Below, one piece after another: positions 1-9,865 of a stretch of DNA of 64,000 nucleotides. The notes below the pieces were generated by a model. That model searched no databases. It had not been told where the DNA came from and saw only the letters and a program-made list of their open reading frames with translations. The stretch is taken from positions 49,774-113,773 of the forward strand of contig NZ_JAFBER010000008.1 of assembly GCF_016908855.1 (NCBI RefSeq). The letters are read 5' to 3'. Source of the stretch: Scopulibacillus daqui. GTDB lineage: Bacteria; Bacillota; Bacilli; Bacillales; Sporolactobacillaceae. Numbering within the stretch: position 1 is the stretch's first letter; every line of letters begins with the position of its first letter. Made by a program: the position numbers and the translations under genes.

Positions 1-278
1 TTGTAACGTCGCCTTTTATGGTTTTGAAATTAGCGATAGTCTGGGTTATTGTTCAGCTGCTCGAAGGCAAAGTCATATCACCGCAAGTGATGGGCAAAAG
101 CTTGCATGTTCATCCCATTACAGTCATCTTTGTTATTTTGACCGCGGGCAATCTTTTCGGAATCATCGGCATTATTTTGGCCGTACCCGGTTATGCCATT
201 CTAAAAGTTATCGTCACTCATGTCTACCGCTTTATCCGCCTCCATTCCGGGATATATGCCGATACAAAAATTGATTGA
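1..278 (+). CDS. AI-2E family permease, C-terminal end (cut by window edge)
   Basis: This reading frame is open to the left edge, so only the last 90 or so residues are visible. They hold the conserved C-terminal part of the AI-2E/PerM family: a segment rich in [11 protein letters not shown] followed by a hydrophobic helix with the motif [11 protein letters not shown] and [10 protein letters not shown], then a basic tail. Family members are eight-helix membrane proteins of about 350 residues whose substrates are mostly unproven (signal molecule, Na+/H+ or other export). The family call rests on the characteristic VISPQVMG and G-(L/I)-(I/L)-A-V-P signature; the substrate cannot be inferred. 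The internal Met is not the start because codons before it are open and in frame. Confidence 0.85.
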   Translation, partial: VTSPFMVLKLAIVWVIVQLLEGKVISPQVMGKSLHVHPITVIFVILTAGNLFGIIGIILAVPGYAILKVIVTHVYRFIRLHSGIYADTKID

Positions 279-282
279 ATGA

Positions 283-316
283 AAGCCAACTCCTGACATA
301 TACCAGGGGTTGGCTT
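283..316 (+). terminator. Hairpin after the permease gene
   Basis: AAGCCAACTCCTG pairs with CAGGGGTTGGCTT around an 8-base loop, with one wobble pair. It sits immediately after the stop codon. The T-run is poor, so termination efficiency is uncertain. Confidence 0.5.
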
Positions 317-405
317 ATGATTTAATATTTAAGCTGATTTTGGATAAAAAATCATTTAATACCATAATCTAAACATAAGAGAAAACAGAGGAGGATCCTC
401 TCTCA

Positions 406-1614
406 ATGGCATTTTTAGTGATTTTAGCGATTATCGCTGTTCTCATCATATTAATCATATTAGGCATCATTCTCGACCTTTATTTAGGTTTTAAAGTAAA
501 GCACAGGCAAGCAAAGCTGTACAGCCCAAAGGATAGTTCTTGTTATACGGAACTGTTTATGGAAGGCAGATATTTTTATGACTCATTGAAAAAAGATATT
601 GAAAATGCTAAGGATCATATACATATGTCATTTTTTATATTCCGATATGATACCATCGGACAAGAATTTATCGATCTCTTAATTAAGAAAGCCCAATCCG
701 GTGTCAAGATCTGCCTTCTCATTGATGCCGTTGCAAACCATGCCTTTCCAAAAAAGGCGGTTAAACGTTTAGAAAATAACGGTATCCATTTTGCTTTTTC
801 AGCAAAAACCTATTTTCCTTTTTACTTTTACTCGTTAAGCAGAAGGAATCATCGGAAAATTACCGTAATCGATGGAAAAACAGGTTATTTTGGCGGGTTT
901 AATATCGGGGATGAATATCTTGGCAAAAAGCCTCAATTAGGTCTATGGCGCGATTATCATTTAAAAATTGAAGGTGAAGGCGTTAGGGATCTGCAAGAAC
1001 AGTTCATTTCAGACTGGAAACAAGCGGCCAAAGAAAAAATTGAAGGGCCGAATCTCTATCCTCAGCTCGAAAAAGGTCCGGTTGCCATGACCCTTCTTGC
1101 AACGGATGGCAGGCAATTGGAAGAGGCTCTGCTTGAACAGATCCAAAAGGCAAAGCAATCCATTATTATTGGATCGCCCTATTTCATCCCGAGCAAAAAG
1201 CTGCAGCAGGCATTGCTTGAACGATTATCGCAAGGTGTTAACATTACCATCCTTCTCCCTTCAAAAAAGGATCATCCGTTTGTTAAGCCCGCGTCATATC
1301 ATTACTTGAAACCATTGCTTGAAAAAGGCGGCCGAGTATATCATTTTTATCAAGGGTTCTACCATGCTAAAGCTTTTATTTTTGATGATGCATGCTGCTG
1401 CATCGGTGCAGCCAATTTTGATATGAGAAGCCTGATTTGGAATGATGAAATCAGCGGATTTATTTATGATAGGGATGTCATTAAAGAAATTGAAAATATG
1501 GTTAAGATTGATTTTACAAAGTCGACCGAAGTGACGCTTTCCGACGTCAATAACCGCTCTATTTTTGAAAAAGGAAAAACAGTGTTGTCGAATGCGTTAG
1601 CGCCATTGCTGTAA
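406..1614 (+). CDS. clsB: Cardiolipin synthase, YwjE/ClsB type
   Basis: The protein has one N-terminal hydrophobic helix (about residues 3-27) and two phospholipase D modules. The HxKxxxxD motif is present in both: HRKITVID near residue 148 followed by GYFGGFNIGDEY, and HAKAFIFD near residue 321 followed by IGAANFDMRS. Such enzymes condense phosphatidylglycerol into cardiolipin at the membrane. At 402 residues it fits the short single-helix YwjE class (about 400) rather than the 480-500 residue two-helix ClsA class. An AGGAGG element lies about 11 bases before the ATG. In B. subtilis ywjE lies in the same neighbourhood, upstream of argS. Another PLD-type phosphatidyltransferase activity is possible but less likely. 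Confidence 0.88.
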   Translation: MAFLVILAIIAVLIILIILGIILDLYLGFKVKHRQAKLYSPKDSSCYTELFMEGRYFYDSLKKDIENAKDHIHMSFFIFRYDTIGQEFIDLLIKKAQSGVKICLLIDAVANHAFPKKAVKRLENNGIHFAFSAKTYFPFYFYSLSRRNHRKITVIDGKTGYFGGFNIGDEYLGKKPQLGLWRDYHLKIEGEGVRDLQEQFISDWKQAAKEKIEGPNLYPQLEKGPVAMTLLATDGRQLEEALLEQIQKAKQSIIIGSPYFIPSKKLQQALLERLSQGVNITILLPSKKDHPFVKPASYHYLKPLLEKGGRVYHFYQGFYHAKAFIFDDACCCIGAANFDMRSLIWNDEISGFIYDRDVIKEIENMVKIDFTKSTEVTLSDVNNRSIFEKGKTVLSNALAPLL

Positions 1615-1644
1615 AATCATACTGATTGCAGAAAAACTCACCAT

Positions 1645-1677
1645 AAAAAATTCCTCCTGAAAAGAGAGGAATTTTTT
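1645..1677. terminator. Bidirectional terminator between cls and hydrolase
   Basis: AAAAAATTCCTC pairs perfectly with GAGGAATTTTTT around a 9-base loop, giving T-runs on both strands. It separates two convergent genes. Confidence 0.85.
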
Positions 1678-2449
1678 AATGAAAGCGGCTTAAAAATTGA
1701 TCAATGGCACTGTTGAAAGACTTATGAAATCTTGTCGGAATTTGGTGTGTTGCTCGGGAAATTTTTACGACATCCAATTGATTCATTCTGTTTTCAAAAT
1801 ACATTTTATGCTTATAGATGTGCTTGGTTATTGTTCCGTAGACCAGCAGCGAAGGCAATTCCTTCAGGCGGTAAAGCTGATCCATTTTACTGTAGCGAAT
1901 ACCGGATTGATATAAATCTAAAACAGCTTCAATGTCTGCCATCATTGAATAGCGATAAATAATCGCTTCATCTTCATCGGTTATTTTATGCGTTTTAGCT
2001 AATAAACGGCTGAGAAAATGCTTATAGCGCCGTTTCATCAGCCATATGCCGGCATAATATTCAAAAGCCAAAAGCCCTGTCCTAACCTCAGGATACCCTC
2101 CCGATAAAATCATTGCACCTATCTTATCGGGATATTCCAGCGCATAGTTAATGGCAATAAAGCCGCCATTTGAATAACCGACGATGATCGGCTTCTCTAA
2201 ATTTAGATGTGTGATTAATTCATATAAGTCAACAGTATGATCTTTTATGACATCATCGCCTTTTTGATATGTGCTTTGTCCATGCCCCCGGCAATCATAT
2301 AGAATAACTTGATATTTCTCACTTAATATTTTTTGATATTTAAAAATGACGTGGCCTAATAATGGCGGATGGATAAAAATCAATGGCTTGCCTTGTCCGT
2401 GTCTTTCGTAATACAATCTTACCCCTGAACTTGTTTCAAAAAAAGGCAT
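1676..2449 (-). CDS. Alpha/beta hydrolase
   Basis: The fold signature is clear: IFIHPPLLGH (oxyanion region), DCRGHGQS, the nucleophile elbow GYSNGG (Ser near residue 92) and a late His in THQIPTRFH, with a likely acid residue between. This is the general fold of esterases, lipases, peroxidases and C-C hydrolases; nothing specifies the substrate. I start at the ATG giving MPFFETSSG, because GGAGG lies 8 bases upstream; a TTG five codons earlier overlaps that site. The gene stands alone between two terminators, convergent with cls. Confidence 0.82.
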   Translation of the reverse strand: MPFFETSSGVRLYYERHGQGKPLIFIHPPLLGHVIFKYQKILSEKYQVILYDCRGHGQSTYQKGDDVIKDHTVDLYELITHLNLEKPIIVGYSNGGFIAINYALEYPDKIGAMILSGGYPEVRTGLLAFEYYAGIWLMKRRYKHFLSRLLAKTHKITDEDEAIIYRYSMMADIEAVLDLYQSGIRYSKMDQLYRLKELPSLLVYGTITKHIYKHKMYFENRMNQLDVVKISRATHQIPTRFHKSFNSAIDQFLSRFH

Positions 2450-2548
2450 CCAGAAAACCTCCAATATACCTTATCGATGTTTGTAACCTGATGCGTTATG
2501 CTCCTTCTTAAGTTGTTTTATTGTCTGCTAAAACAGCCAGTGTCATGC

Positions 2549-2582
2549 AAAAAAGCCTCCTGTTCTTAGAACAAGAGGCTTT
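2549..2582 (-). terminator. Terminator of ywiB-argS
   Basis: On the minus strand AAAGCCTCTTGTTCT pairs with AGAACAGGAGGCTTT with one mismatch and continues into a T-run, just after the argS stop. Confidence 0.88.
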
Positions 2583-2588
2583 CAATCA

Positions 2589-4259
2589 TTACATTTTTTC
2601 AGGTGCGGACACGCCGATTAGTGACATCGCGTTATATAATGTTGTTTTAACAGCTTTCATCAACGCCACTCTTGCGGCACTTAACTCTTTATTTGAATCA
2701 TCAAGAACCTTTTCTGCATTATAAAAACTGTGAAGCGTTGAAGCCAATTCAAAAGCATAATTGGTGACACGCTGGACAGCCAAGCGCTCAGCAGCTTCAA
2801 CAACGACTTCAGGAAATTCCCCAAGCTTCTTAAGCAAATCAATTTCCTTTTCGCTTGTCAGCAGGTTAAGATTAACTTCCTCGATAGGCATATCTCTATA
2901 CGCTTCAGCTTGCCTTAACATGCTGCAAATTCTGGCGTGAGCGTATTGAACATAGTAGACAGGATTTTCATTAGAAGTTGATACTGCAAGATCAATGTCA
3001 AAGTCAAGATGACTATCAGAACTCCGCATCGCGAAGAAATAGCGCATCGCGTCGACGCCGACCATTTCCATGAGTTCCCGCAGCGTCACAGCTTTCCCCG
3101 TACGCTTGCTCATTTTCATTTTCTCGCCGTCTTTATATAAGCTGACCAGCTGAATAATCTGTACTTCCATGCGGTCACGGTCATAGCCAAGCGCTTCAAT
3201 AGCCGCTTTCATCCGAGGAATGTAACCATGGTGATCCGCTCCCCAAATATTAATCAACTGATCAAAACCGCGTTCCAGCTTATTTAAATGATAGGCGATA
3301 TCCGGTGTCAAATAAGTATAAGAACCGTCGCTCTTAATTAAAACCCGGTCTTTATCGTCTCCGAATTTAGTCGATTCAAACCATAGCGCCCCGTCTTTTT
3401 CATACGTGCGGCCGTTTTTCTTTAATTTTTCAAGAACAGCTTCAATTTCGCCTGATTGGTATAAACTTTCTTCGGAGAACCAGACATCAAAATTAACGCG
3501 AAAATCACCGAGATCTTTCTTAATATTTTCCATTAACTTCTCAACGCCGATTTGCCTGAAAACGTTAATGCGTTCCCGTTCGTCAATGTTTACATATTCG
3601 TCCCCGTGCTTTTCAGCTAGCTGTTTTCCTAATTGGACAATATCAGAGCCGAAATAGCCGTCCTCAGGAAGTTCCTTATCTTGTCCAAGCGCCTGAAAAT
3701 ACCTTGCCTCAATAGATAAAGCAAGATTTTCAATTTGTTTCCCGGCATCATTTGTATAATATTCAGGACTGACTTTATACCCTGCTTTGTCAAGAATACG
3801 GCAAAGCGAGTCCCCTACCGCGGCGCCGCGGGCATGTCCAAGATGCAAGCTTCCTGTCGGGTTTGCAGAAACATATTCAACTTGCACTTTGCGTCCGCTG
3901 CCTGCTTGAGAGCGGCCGTAATCTTCGCCTTCTTTAAGAATATTAGGAATAAGGTCAGTTAAATACTGATTATCTAAAAAGAAGTTAATAAATCCAGGTC
4001 CGGCAATTTCAATCTTTTTAATATTGGCTTTCTCTAAATCGAAGTGCTCTACCATTTCTTCGGCAATTTGCCTTGGCGCTTTTTTGGCAATTCTAGCAAG
4101 CTGCATCGCCATATTTGTCGCAAAGTCCCCGTGAGATTTTTCTTTTGGAACTTCTAAAATGACATCCGGGAGCTGCGATGCTTCAGCCAAATTTGCTTTA
4201 ACTACAGATTCAGCAATTTCTGTTTTTAATTGCTGCTTAACTTTTTCTACAACTGTCAT
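2589..4259 (-). CDS. argS: Arginyl-tRNA synthetase
   Basis: Class I synthetase charging tRNA-Arg. At 556 residues it matches the Bacillus enzyme. Visible landmarks are the N-terminal Arg-S domain (first 110 residues), the HIGH-type motif in [11 protein letters not shown] near residue 137, the [14 protein letters not shown] block, the KMSK-type motif MKMSKRTGK near residue 381, and the C-terminal DALR anticodon domain with [11 protein letters not shown] and the final [19 protein letters not shown] helix. The start ATG overlaps the stop region of ywiB by 4 bases, indicating translational coupling in a ywiB-argS operon as in B. subtilis. Confidence 0.98.
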   Translation of the reverse strand: MTVVEKVKQQLKTEIAESVVKANLAEASQLPDVILEVPKEKSHGDFATNMAMQLARIAKKAPRQIAEEMVEHFDLEKANIKKIEIAGPGFINFFLDNQYLTDLIPNILKEGEDYGRSQAGSGRKVQVEYVSANPTGSLHLGHARGAAVGDSLCRILDKAGYKVSPEYYTNDAGKQIENLALSIEARYFQALGQDKELPEDGYFGSDIVQLGKQLAEKHGDEYVNIDERERINVFRQIGVEKLMENIKKDLGDFRVNFDVWFSEESLYQSGEIEAVLEKLKKNGRTYEKDGALWFESTKFGDDKDRVLIKSDGSYTYLTPDIAYHLNKLERGFDQLINIWGADHHGYIPRMKAAIEALGYDRDRMEVQIIQLVSLYKDGEKMKMSKRTGKAVTLRELMEMVGVDAMRYFFAMRSSDSHLDFDIDLAVSTSNENPVYYVQYAHARICSMLRQAEAYRDMPIEEVNLNLLTSEKEIDLLKKLGEFPEVVVEAAERLAVQRVTNYAFELASTLHSFYNAEKVLDDSNKELSAARVALMKAVKTTLYNAMSLIGVSAPEKM

Positions 4260-4684
4260 GATATCCCTCCTATTTTATAAATCAATTGGCAAAGACCGAC
4301 ATGCTGACCCTGCATCGCGAATTCATAGTCAATCTTAATCAGCCCTTGTTTCTTATCTTCGTTCCATGAACATTGACATGTCTTTGTTTTTGTCGTCATT
4401 AACATCTTGCCGTATGGATGATGATATGTACCTTCAGTGACACTGCCCTTCTTTAAAGGCTGCCTCATAGAAACAGCGCCCTTCCTAATGATAACGGCTT
4501 CATCATCTTTTATTTTAACAGTGTTATTTATCGTTCCTATATCATCCATTGTTTCATCATATCGCAAAAATAAGACATTATTTTTTATTATCACTTGACC
4601 AGTTATTTCAATTGTTGTCTCTTCAGTATGGCCTTCTTTTTCATATACCATTTTGCTGTCTAAAACTATTTTCACATCGTGCAT
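4256..4684 (-). CDS. ywiB: DUF1934 protein YwiB
   Basis: A 142-residue beta-rich protein of the YwiB (DUF1934) family, which adopts a calycin-like beta-barrel; its biochemical role is unknown. Sequence support is the alternating-strand pattern, the block [19 protein letters not shown], and the strict position directly upstream of argS with a 4-base overlap, the arrangement seen across Bacilli. A GGAG element is about 15 bases before the ATG, somewhat far, but an in-frame stop upstream excludes a longer form. Identification relies mainly on synteny plus pattern. Confidence 0.85.
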   Translation of the reverse strand: MHDVKIVLDSKMVYEKEGHTEETTIEITGQVIIKNNVLFLRYDETMDDIGTINNTVKIKDDEAVIIRKGAVSMRQPLKKGSVTEGTYHHPYGKMLMTTKTKTCQCSWNEDKKQGLIKIDYEFAMQGQHVGLCQLIYKIGGIS

Positions 4685-4724
4685 GCTAGTTTCTAAACAC
4701 TCCTATATACACTTTAACTATAAT

Positions 4725-4754
4725 ATTATAGTAAATATTATAGGCAATGTACAA
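4725..4754 (-). promoter_or_regulatory. Likely sigma-A promoter of ywiB-argS
   Basis: On the minus strand TTGTAC is followed after 18 bases by a perfect TATAAT, about 40 bases before the ywiB start. The -10 lies in the palindrome CTATAATATTATAG. Confidence 0.55.
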
Positions 4755-4898
4755 TAAAATTCGTCTGCAAAAAGTCCTTTAAGGACTTAAAACATTGCTA
4801 AGATATGAGCTTTAATCCAATAACCGATGCATTAATCAGCGCAGCAAAGCATATCCTTCATCCACTTTCGGCAGTTCCTAATTCCGTGCTTTTAAGCG

Positions 4899-4933
4899 AA
4901 ATAAATCCCGCCGGTCGGCGGGATTTATTTTTT
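4899..4933 (-). terminator. Terminator of speE-speB
   Basis: AAATAAATCCCGCCG pairs perfectly with CGGCGGGATTTATTT around a 2-base apex, with T-runs on both strands. The speB stop codon lies inside the stem. Confidence 0.9.
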
Positions 4934-5806
4934 ATTTGTCCATCCTAGAAGGATTTCTCTAATGAACTTGCTGGCTGCAATTTGTGTTTTTTCAGTTGGG
5001 TCATAAGCCGGAGCGACTTCAACAAGGTCAGCACCGATAATTTTTAAATCAGACTGGGCAATTAACATTATTGCTTCAAGCAATTCTTTCGATGATATAC
5101 CGCCCGCTTCAGCAGTCCCCGTTCCAGGTGCATAGGCCGGATCTAAGACATCAATATCGATCGTTACATACACATGACGGCCCGCGAGTTTCGGCAAATG
5201 TTTCTTCAGCGGTTCAGCCACTTCAAATTTTTCCATTGTCATACCGGATGTTTTTGCGTAAGCGAATTCTTCACGCATACCCGAACGAATGCCGAATGAA
5301 TAGACATTATCAGGACCAATTAAGCCGCAAATTTTTCGCACCGGGGTTGAGTGGGATAATGTTTCTCCTTCATATTGTTCGCGAAGATCTGCATGAGCGT
5401 CAATATGAATCAAAGCCATATCCGGATATTTTTTATACATCGCCTTAATGATCGGCCATGTCACGAGATGTTCACCGCCAAGACCGATTGGAAACTTACC
5501 GTCTTCTAAAAGCTTATCTACATACTGTTCAATCATGTCAAGGCTTCGCGCCGCATTGCCGAATGGCAGCAGCATATCCCCAGCATCAAAATACTTAATT
5601 TCTTCCAAATGCTTATCCATATATGGAGAATATTCTTCCAAACCAATCGAAGCTTCACGAATGCGATTAGGGCCGAACCGGGAACCAGGACGGAAGCTGA
5701 CCGTGTAATCCATCGGCATGCCGTATATGACAATATCAGCATCTTTATAATTGTGGCGGCTCATGATGAATACTTTCCCTGAATAGGCTTCATCAAAAAA
5801 TTCCAT
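4925..5806 (-). CDS. speB: Agmatinase
   Basis: Ureohydrolase converting agmatine to putrescine and urea, the second step of arginine-decarboxylase polyamine synthesis. All Mn-ligand blocks are present: GGEHLVTWP (His near 110), HIDAHADLR (Asp, His, Asp near 133-137) and DIDVLDPAYAPGTGT (two Asp near 216-218). The GSRFGPNRIREAS and FGIRSGMREE blocks match SpeB closely over the whole 293 residues, so this is agmatinase rather than arginase. It lies 12 bases after speE, the same operon as in B. subtilis; the pair makes putrescine and then spermidine. Confidence 0.97.
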   Translation of the reverse strand: MEFFDEAYSGKVFIMSRHNYKDADIVIYGMPMDYTVSFRPGSRFGPNRIREASIGLEEYSPYMDKHLEEIKYFDAGDMLLPFGNAARSLDMIEQYVDKLLEDGKFPIGLGGEHLVTWPIIKAMYKKYPDMALIHIDAHADLREQYEGETLSHSTPVRKICGLIGPDNVYSFGIRSGMREEFAYAKTSGMTMEKFEVAEPLKKHLPKLAGRHVYVTIDIDVLDPAYAPGTGTAEAGGISSKELLEAIMLIAQSDLKIIGADLVEVAPAYDPTEKTQIAASKFIREILLGWTNKK

Positions 5807-5818
5807 GTCTAACGCTCC

Positions 5819-6646
5819 TTACTTTATTAAATCATCTACAAATTTTGGGAGAACAAAAGCAGCTTTGTGGAGCTCTTTTGTATAATACTTGGTTTCAATG
5901 TCATGGAAGCGGTCTTCACGAACTTTAAGCGGATCATATTTTTTAGAACCGATTGTAAATGTCCAAAGGCCGCTTGGATAGGTTGGCACATTAGCCGTAT
6001 AGAGTCTTGTAATTGGGAAAATTTCCTTAACATCTTTAAAGACTTTCGTAATAAGATCCGCCTTAAACCACGGGTTATCTGTTTGGGCTATGAACAGACC
6101 GTCTTCTTTGAGCGCTTTAGAAATCCCTTCATAAAAACCCTTTTCAAATAATTTAACCGCAGGACCTACAGGTTCAGTTGAATCAACCATGATAACATCG
6201 TAGGCATCTCTGCTTTCGGCAATATGCATAAACCCATCATCGACTTTAACTTCCACTTTCTCATGATCGAAAGCAGATGCAATCGACGGCAAATATTTTT
6301 TTGAATACTCAATGACCTTCCCGTCAATTTCCACCAATGTTGCTTTTTCTACTTCGGGATGCTTAACAATTTCTCTAAGAACGCCGCCGTCCCCGCCGCC
6401 GACGACAAGCACATGCTTCGGATTAGGATGAGTAAACAAAGGAACATGCGCAACCATTTCATGATAAACAAATTCATCTTTTTCGGTTGTCATGACCATA
6501 CCGTCAAGCGTCAGCATATTGCCAAATTCTTCAGTTTCAATCATGTCTAACTTTTGAAAAGGTGTTTGTTCGGTATGTAATGTCCGCTTAATTTTAGCTG
6601 TAATTCCAAATTTGTCGGTTTGTTTTTCTGTAAACCATAATTCCAT
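5819..6646 (-). CDS. speE: Spermidine synthase
   Basis: Aminopropyltransferase joining decarboxylated SAM to putrescine. The 275-residue protein has the N-terminal beta domain ([19 protein letters not shown]), the nucleotide motif [15 protein letters not shown] near residue 80, an acidic [16 protein letters not shown] block and the catalytic [14 protein letters not shown] loop near residue 155. The length and order match B. subtilis SpeE. It is the first gene of speE-speB and is transcribed away from pbpG. Confidence 0.97.
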   Translation of the reverse strand: MELWFTEKQTDKFGITAKIKRTLHTEQTPFQKLDMIETEEFGNMLTLDGMVMTTEKDEFVYHEMVAHVPLFTHPNPKHVLVVGGGDGGVLREIVKHPEVEKATLVEIDGKVIEYSKKYLPSIASAFDHEKVEVKVDDGFMHIAESRDAYDVIMVDSTEPVGPAVKLFEKGFYEGISKALKEDGLFIAQTDNPWFKADLITKVFKDVKEIFPITRLYTANVPTYPSGLWTFTIGSKKYDPLKVREDRFHDIETKYYTKELHKAAFVLPKFVDDLIK

Positions 6647-6713
6647 GTTTAATGATCCTTTCTTAATAAATATTTAAACACTACAGGCTTTAACGTTACA
6701 ACAATACAAAAAA

Positions 6714-6741
6714 AGTATAGTTGAATTCACTTAAAAAGCAA
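6714..6741 (-). promoter_or_regulatory. Likely sigma-A promoter of speE-speB
   Basis: Minus-strand TTGCTT, 16-base spacer, TATACT, about 70 bases before speE. Confidence 0.5.
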
Positions 6742-6838
6742 GGACAAAATGCCACTTTAAATGCGCGTCCGCCTATATGTTTAGAAGGGGCTTCTTTTTA
6801 CCATAATAATACTACTTAAATGATCTTAATCCAATGTA

Positions 6839-6880
6839 CAAAGACAGCCAAGCAGAAAACTTAAGCAATGGCTGACTTTG
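6839..6880. other. Imperfect stem-loop upstream of pbpG
   Basis: CAAAGACAGCCA and TGGCTGACTTTG pair over 12 positions with one mismatch around an 18-base loop, about 55 bases before the pbpG start. No T-run follows. Role unknown; it could be part of the pbpG leader or an operator. Confidence 0.35.
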
Positions 6881-6935
6881 TTCACCGCGACAAACCTTCT
6901 AAAAATACAAGATAAATAAAAAGAGGAGACCCGCT

Positions 6936-8993
6936 ATGGAACTGGTCACTGATCAACACAAGAAAAAAGCAAAAACGATATTAAAATGGCTGATAACAGC
7001 GGGCATTGGCTGTTTATTTTTATTTCTTTTTTTCATATTAAGCCTTTGGGGTTTTGCCAAAATACAAGGGCCGCCACCTATTAAGGTGCCGCAAACAACC
7101 CGAATCTATGATGCAAATCATTATTTGATCGGCAAAGTTGAACACGAAAACCAAAACCGAACCTGGGTTCATATGGATGATATTTCAAAATCATTAGTGA
7201 ATGCTACCCTTTCCATTGAAGATAAACGTTTTTATCAGCATCATGGCTTCGATCTCAAGCGCTTGGCAGGTGCAGTGCTCGCCGATGTCAAATCCTTTTC
7301 AAAACAGCAAGGCGCAAGCACCATCACCATGCAATATGCGAGAAACCTATATCTGGACCACGAAAAGACGTGGATGCGAAAATTAACCGAGGCCCTGTAT
7401 ACGATGAGACTAGAGATGAATTACTCAAAAGATCAAATTCTTGAAGGGTATTTAAATACAATCTACTATGGCCACGGGGCTTATGGCATAGAAGCGGCGG
7501 CAAAATATTATTTTAATAAAAACGCGGATGAGTTAACGCTTAGCGAGGCTAGTTTACTTGCGGGCATTCCAAAAGGGCCGAGTTACTATTCGCCATACCA
7601 TAATTTCAAGAGAGCCAAACAGCGGCAAAAAATCGTGCTTCAATCGATGGTAAACAACGGATATATCACGAAACAAGCGGCGAATTCAGCCTTTCACGCA
7701 CCCATCCGCCTCGTTCATAAGCATAAACCTATGAACAGAACAGCACCCTATTTTCAGGATGCGGTCGAAAGCGTCTTACAAAATCAATTGCATATTGATC
7801 AAAAAACATTGGCTGCCGGAGGACTTAAAGTTTATACCACTTTAAACAGCAATATGCAAAAAAAGGCGGAATACTGGGTTAAACAAGTGATTAATCCTGC
7901 TTCAGATATTCAAACAGCCGTCATTGCCATGAATCCGCAAAATGGGGCTGTTGAAGCCATGGTCGGCGGCCGCGATTATCACAAAAGTTCTTATAACCGT
8001 GCCGTACAAGCAATGAGATCACCCGGGTCTTCTTTTAAACCATTTTTATATTATGCGGCATTAAGAAACGGTTTTACACCTTCAACGACACTGCGCAGCG
8101 AACCGACAACCTTTACTTACAATAAAGGAAAATCTAAATACGCTCCGAGCAATTTTGGCGGCTACTATGCCAACGGTCCGATTACTTTAGCACAGGCGTT
8201 GGCTTTATCCGATAACATTTATGCAGTGAAGGCCCACTTATCAATCGGGATGGATCAATTAGTCAAAACGGCGCGAAAGGTAGGGATTAAAGCGCCTTTA
8301 GCTGACATCCCGTCTCTGGCACTCGGATCCCAACCCGTCAGCGTTCTTGAAATGGCGAAGGGGTACAGCGCTTTTGCTAACGGCGGTGCCAGGGTAACAC
8401 CGCATTACATTACAAAAATCGTCAACCAAAAAGGAGAGACCATTTACGAATGGCATCCAAAAAAAGAACAAGTGCTTAATAAAGCCGCAACCTTTGTACT
8501 TTCTCAATTAATGACTGGTGTATTCGATAAGAAACTTAACGGCTATTCCAAAGTTACTGGTGCAAGTATTGCTCATATATTAACGCATAAAGTCGCCGGA
8601 AAATCAGGATCAACGGCTGCGGACAGCTGGATGATTGGCTTTACCCCGCGCTTAGTATCCGCTGTATGGGTCGGATATGACAAAGGCCAATCGATAAGTA
8701 CCTACCCCGATTCAGGTTACGCAAAAAAAATATGGGCACACTTTACAGAATCCGCTTTGGAAGGGCAGCCAAAAAACAGCTTCAAACCGCCCAAAGGGGT
8801 TGTCCGCAGATTAGTGGACCCTAAAAACGGCAAGCTTGCAGCAAAAGGATGCCCTAATGCCCGCTACACGTATTACTTAAAAGGTACGGCGCCTAACGAG
8901 TACAGTCATAGATGCTATAAAGAGAAAGGACCTGAAAATGGCCGCAAAAAACATAAAGGATTTTTCAATAGGTGGTTTCATTGGTTTCATTAA
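6936..8993 (+). CDS. pbpG: Bifunctional penicillin-binding protein PbpG (PBP2d)
   Basis: Class A PBP that polymerises and cross-links peptidoglycan at the outer membrane face. After a short cytoplasmic tail comes one membrane helix (about residues 17-43), then the GT51 transglycosylase domain (EDKRFYQHHGFD with catalytic Glu near 91; QGASTITMQYARN near 126), then the transpeptidase domain with SSFKP (catalytic Ser near 367), SDN near 428 and KSGS near 551. KSG replaces the usual KTG. Divergence from speE and adjacency to ywhD match B. subtilis pbpG (ywhE), a sporulation PBP under forespore control. AGAGGAG precedes the ATG. The C-terminus ends in a short duplicated aromatic tail (RWFHWFH). 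Confidence 0.93.
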   Translation: MELVTDQHKKKAKTILKWLITAGIGCLFLFLFFILSLWGFAKIQGPPPIKVPQTTRIYDANHYLIGKVEHENQNRTWVHMDDISKSLVNATLSIEDKRFYQHHGFDLKRLAGAVLADVKSFSKQQGASTITMQYARNLYLDHEKTWMRKLTEALYTMRLEMNYSKDQILEGYLNTIYYGHGAYGIEAAAKYYFNKNADELTLSEASLLAGIPKGPSYYSPYHNFKRAKQRQKIVLQSMVNNGYITKQAANSAFHAPIRLVHKHKPMNRTAPYFQDAVESVLQNQLHIDQKTLAAGGLKVYTTLNSNMQKKAEYWVKQVINPASDIQTAVIAMNPQNGAVEAMVGGRDYHKSSYNRAVQAMRSPGSSFKPFLYYAALRNGFTPSTTLRSEPTTFTYNKGKSKYAPSNFGGYYANGPITLAQALALSDNIYAVKAHLSIGMDQLVKTARKVGIKAPLADIPSLALGSQPVSVLEMAKGYSAFANGGARVTPHYITKIVNQKGETIYEWHPKKEQVLNKAATFVLSQLMTGVFDKKLNGYSKVTGASIAHILTHKVAGKSGSTAADSWMIGFTPRLVSAVWVGYDKGQSISTYPDSGYAKKIWAHFTESALEGQPKNSFKPPKGVVRRLVDPKNGKLAAKGCPNARYTYYLKGTAPNEYSHRCYKEKGPENGRKKHKGFFNRWFHWFH

Positions 8994-8995
8994 CA

Positions 8996-9030
8996 GAAAG
9001 CGCCCTGAGGTTTCTCAGGGCGCTTTCTAT
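8996..9030. terminator. Terminator between pbpG and ywhD
   Basis: GAAAGCGCCCTGAG pairs perfectly with CTCAGGGCGCTTTC around GTTT. It directly follows pbpG and precedes convergent ywhD, so it may serve both. The T-run is modest. Confidence 0.82.
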
Positions 9031-9064
9031 TCATGGTGTTAGAAACTCGCGCAGCTCGCAGCTG

Positions 9065-9580
9065 TTAAACATCCAGCTGTCTTTTCAAATCTTCATTGGC
9101 TCTTTCCCACATGCCTTTGTCAAAATTCATAAGATAATCGCGCAATATTTTCTTTGATTTTTCATCCATGTGATCAACAGCTACTTTGCCTTTTAAAGCT
9201 TTGTCCATTTTATTGACATGATCCGGAAGAAGCTTATAGCCTCTGCGTGTTTCACGGTTAATAATCATATCAGCGGCTCCGGCGCCGGCATAATAAGGCC
9301 CCGCTTCACTGCCCTCAGTATTAACCCAGACAAGCCAGTACAGCTTGCCCCCTTCAGCTGTTTCTTTATCCGGCGAAAAGCGAATCCTCCTTTCAACCTT
9401 GCTTCTTGCATGAAGCGCCCCAAGATCAACAAAAGCTTCTCCCTCTTCTACGTCAATGATCACAGGCGAAATATTATCCAGATTAATGACGCCTACACCA
9501 AAACCGCCGTGGCCTGATGTTGAATTCCCAGACAAAATATTGAATCCAGAATTTTTCTTATTATTTTCGAAAATATCCAT
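9065..9580 (-). CDS. ywhD: YwhD family protein
   Basis: Conserved protein of unknown function found in Bacilli, about 170 residues. Recognised from the central glycine-rich GHGGFGVGVINLDNISPV block, the GEAFVDLGALHARSKVERR segment and YWLVWVNTEGSEAGPYYAG. No signal peptide or membrane segment; probably cytoplasmic. I start at the ATG giving MDIFENN, which has GGAGG 7 bases upstream; a TTG eight codons earlier lies before that site. The position beside pbpG is the same as in B. subtilis. Confidence 0.88.
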   Translation of the reverse strand: MDIFENNKKNSGFNILSGNSTSGHGGFGVGVINLDNISPVIIDVEEGEAFVDLGALHARSKVERRIRFSPDKETAEGGKLYWLVWVNTEGSEAGPYYAGAGAADMIINRETRRGYKLLPDHVNKMDKALKGKVAVDHMDEKSKKILRDYLMNFDKGMWERANEDLKRQLDV

Positions 9581-9817
9581 CCTATGCCCTCCTATATTCC
9601 GCAACTATATATTTATTTTCGATCCTTATTTTATTTTTCTTATATCTTATTATGCCATATCCTGTGAATGGGTAAAACTCATAGCACTGAACATCGCATT
9701 TATACGCTCACAGGGTGTTCATACGGTCTCTTTCTGCCGGAAATGATCGGTCTGTCTATACAAGGGGGCAGGCATGAATTTGTCACAATGGATTTCATTT
9801 TATCAAAGCTTAAATTG

Positions 9818-9826
9818 TGTTATAAT
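9818..9826 (+). promoter_or_regulatory. Extended -10 promoter of antisense RNA
   Basis: TGTTATAAT is a perfect TATAAT with the TGn extension. A -35 is weak (TTTATC at 17 bases). It would start an RNA at about 9832 whose only downstream content is the toxin-gene antisense and a terminator. Confidence 0.7.
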
Positions 9827-9830
9827 GACT

Positions 9831-9865
9831 AAAAAACGGCCAAAGGTGCTGCCACACCTTTGACC
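9831..9865 (-). terminator. Terminator of toxin mRNA
   Basis: On the minus strand GGTCAAAGGTG pairs with CACCTTTGGCC (one wobble) around TGGCAG, followed by G and six T. It ends the toxin transcript right at the start site of the convergent antisense RNA. Confidence 0.8.

Noticed and set aside
2450..2464. TTG start five codons upstream of the hydrolase ATG
   Set aside because: The TTG overlaps the GGAGG ribosome site that is correctly spaced for the downstream ATG.
4718..4731. CTATAATATTATAG resembling a PerR/Fur-type box upstream of ywiB-argS
   Set aside because: It lacks the central base and flanks of the PerR consensus and is fully explained as a -10 region that happens to be palindromic.
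6783..6798. AGAAG-GGG-CTTCT followed by T as a terminator
   Set aside because: No plus-strand gene ends upstream, and the stem is only 5 bp.
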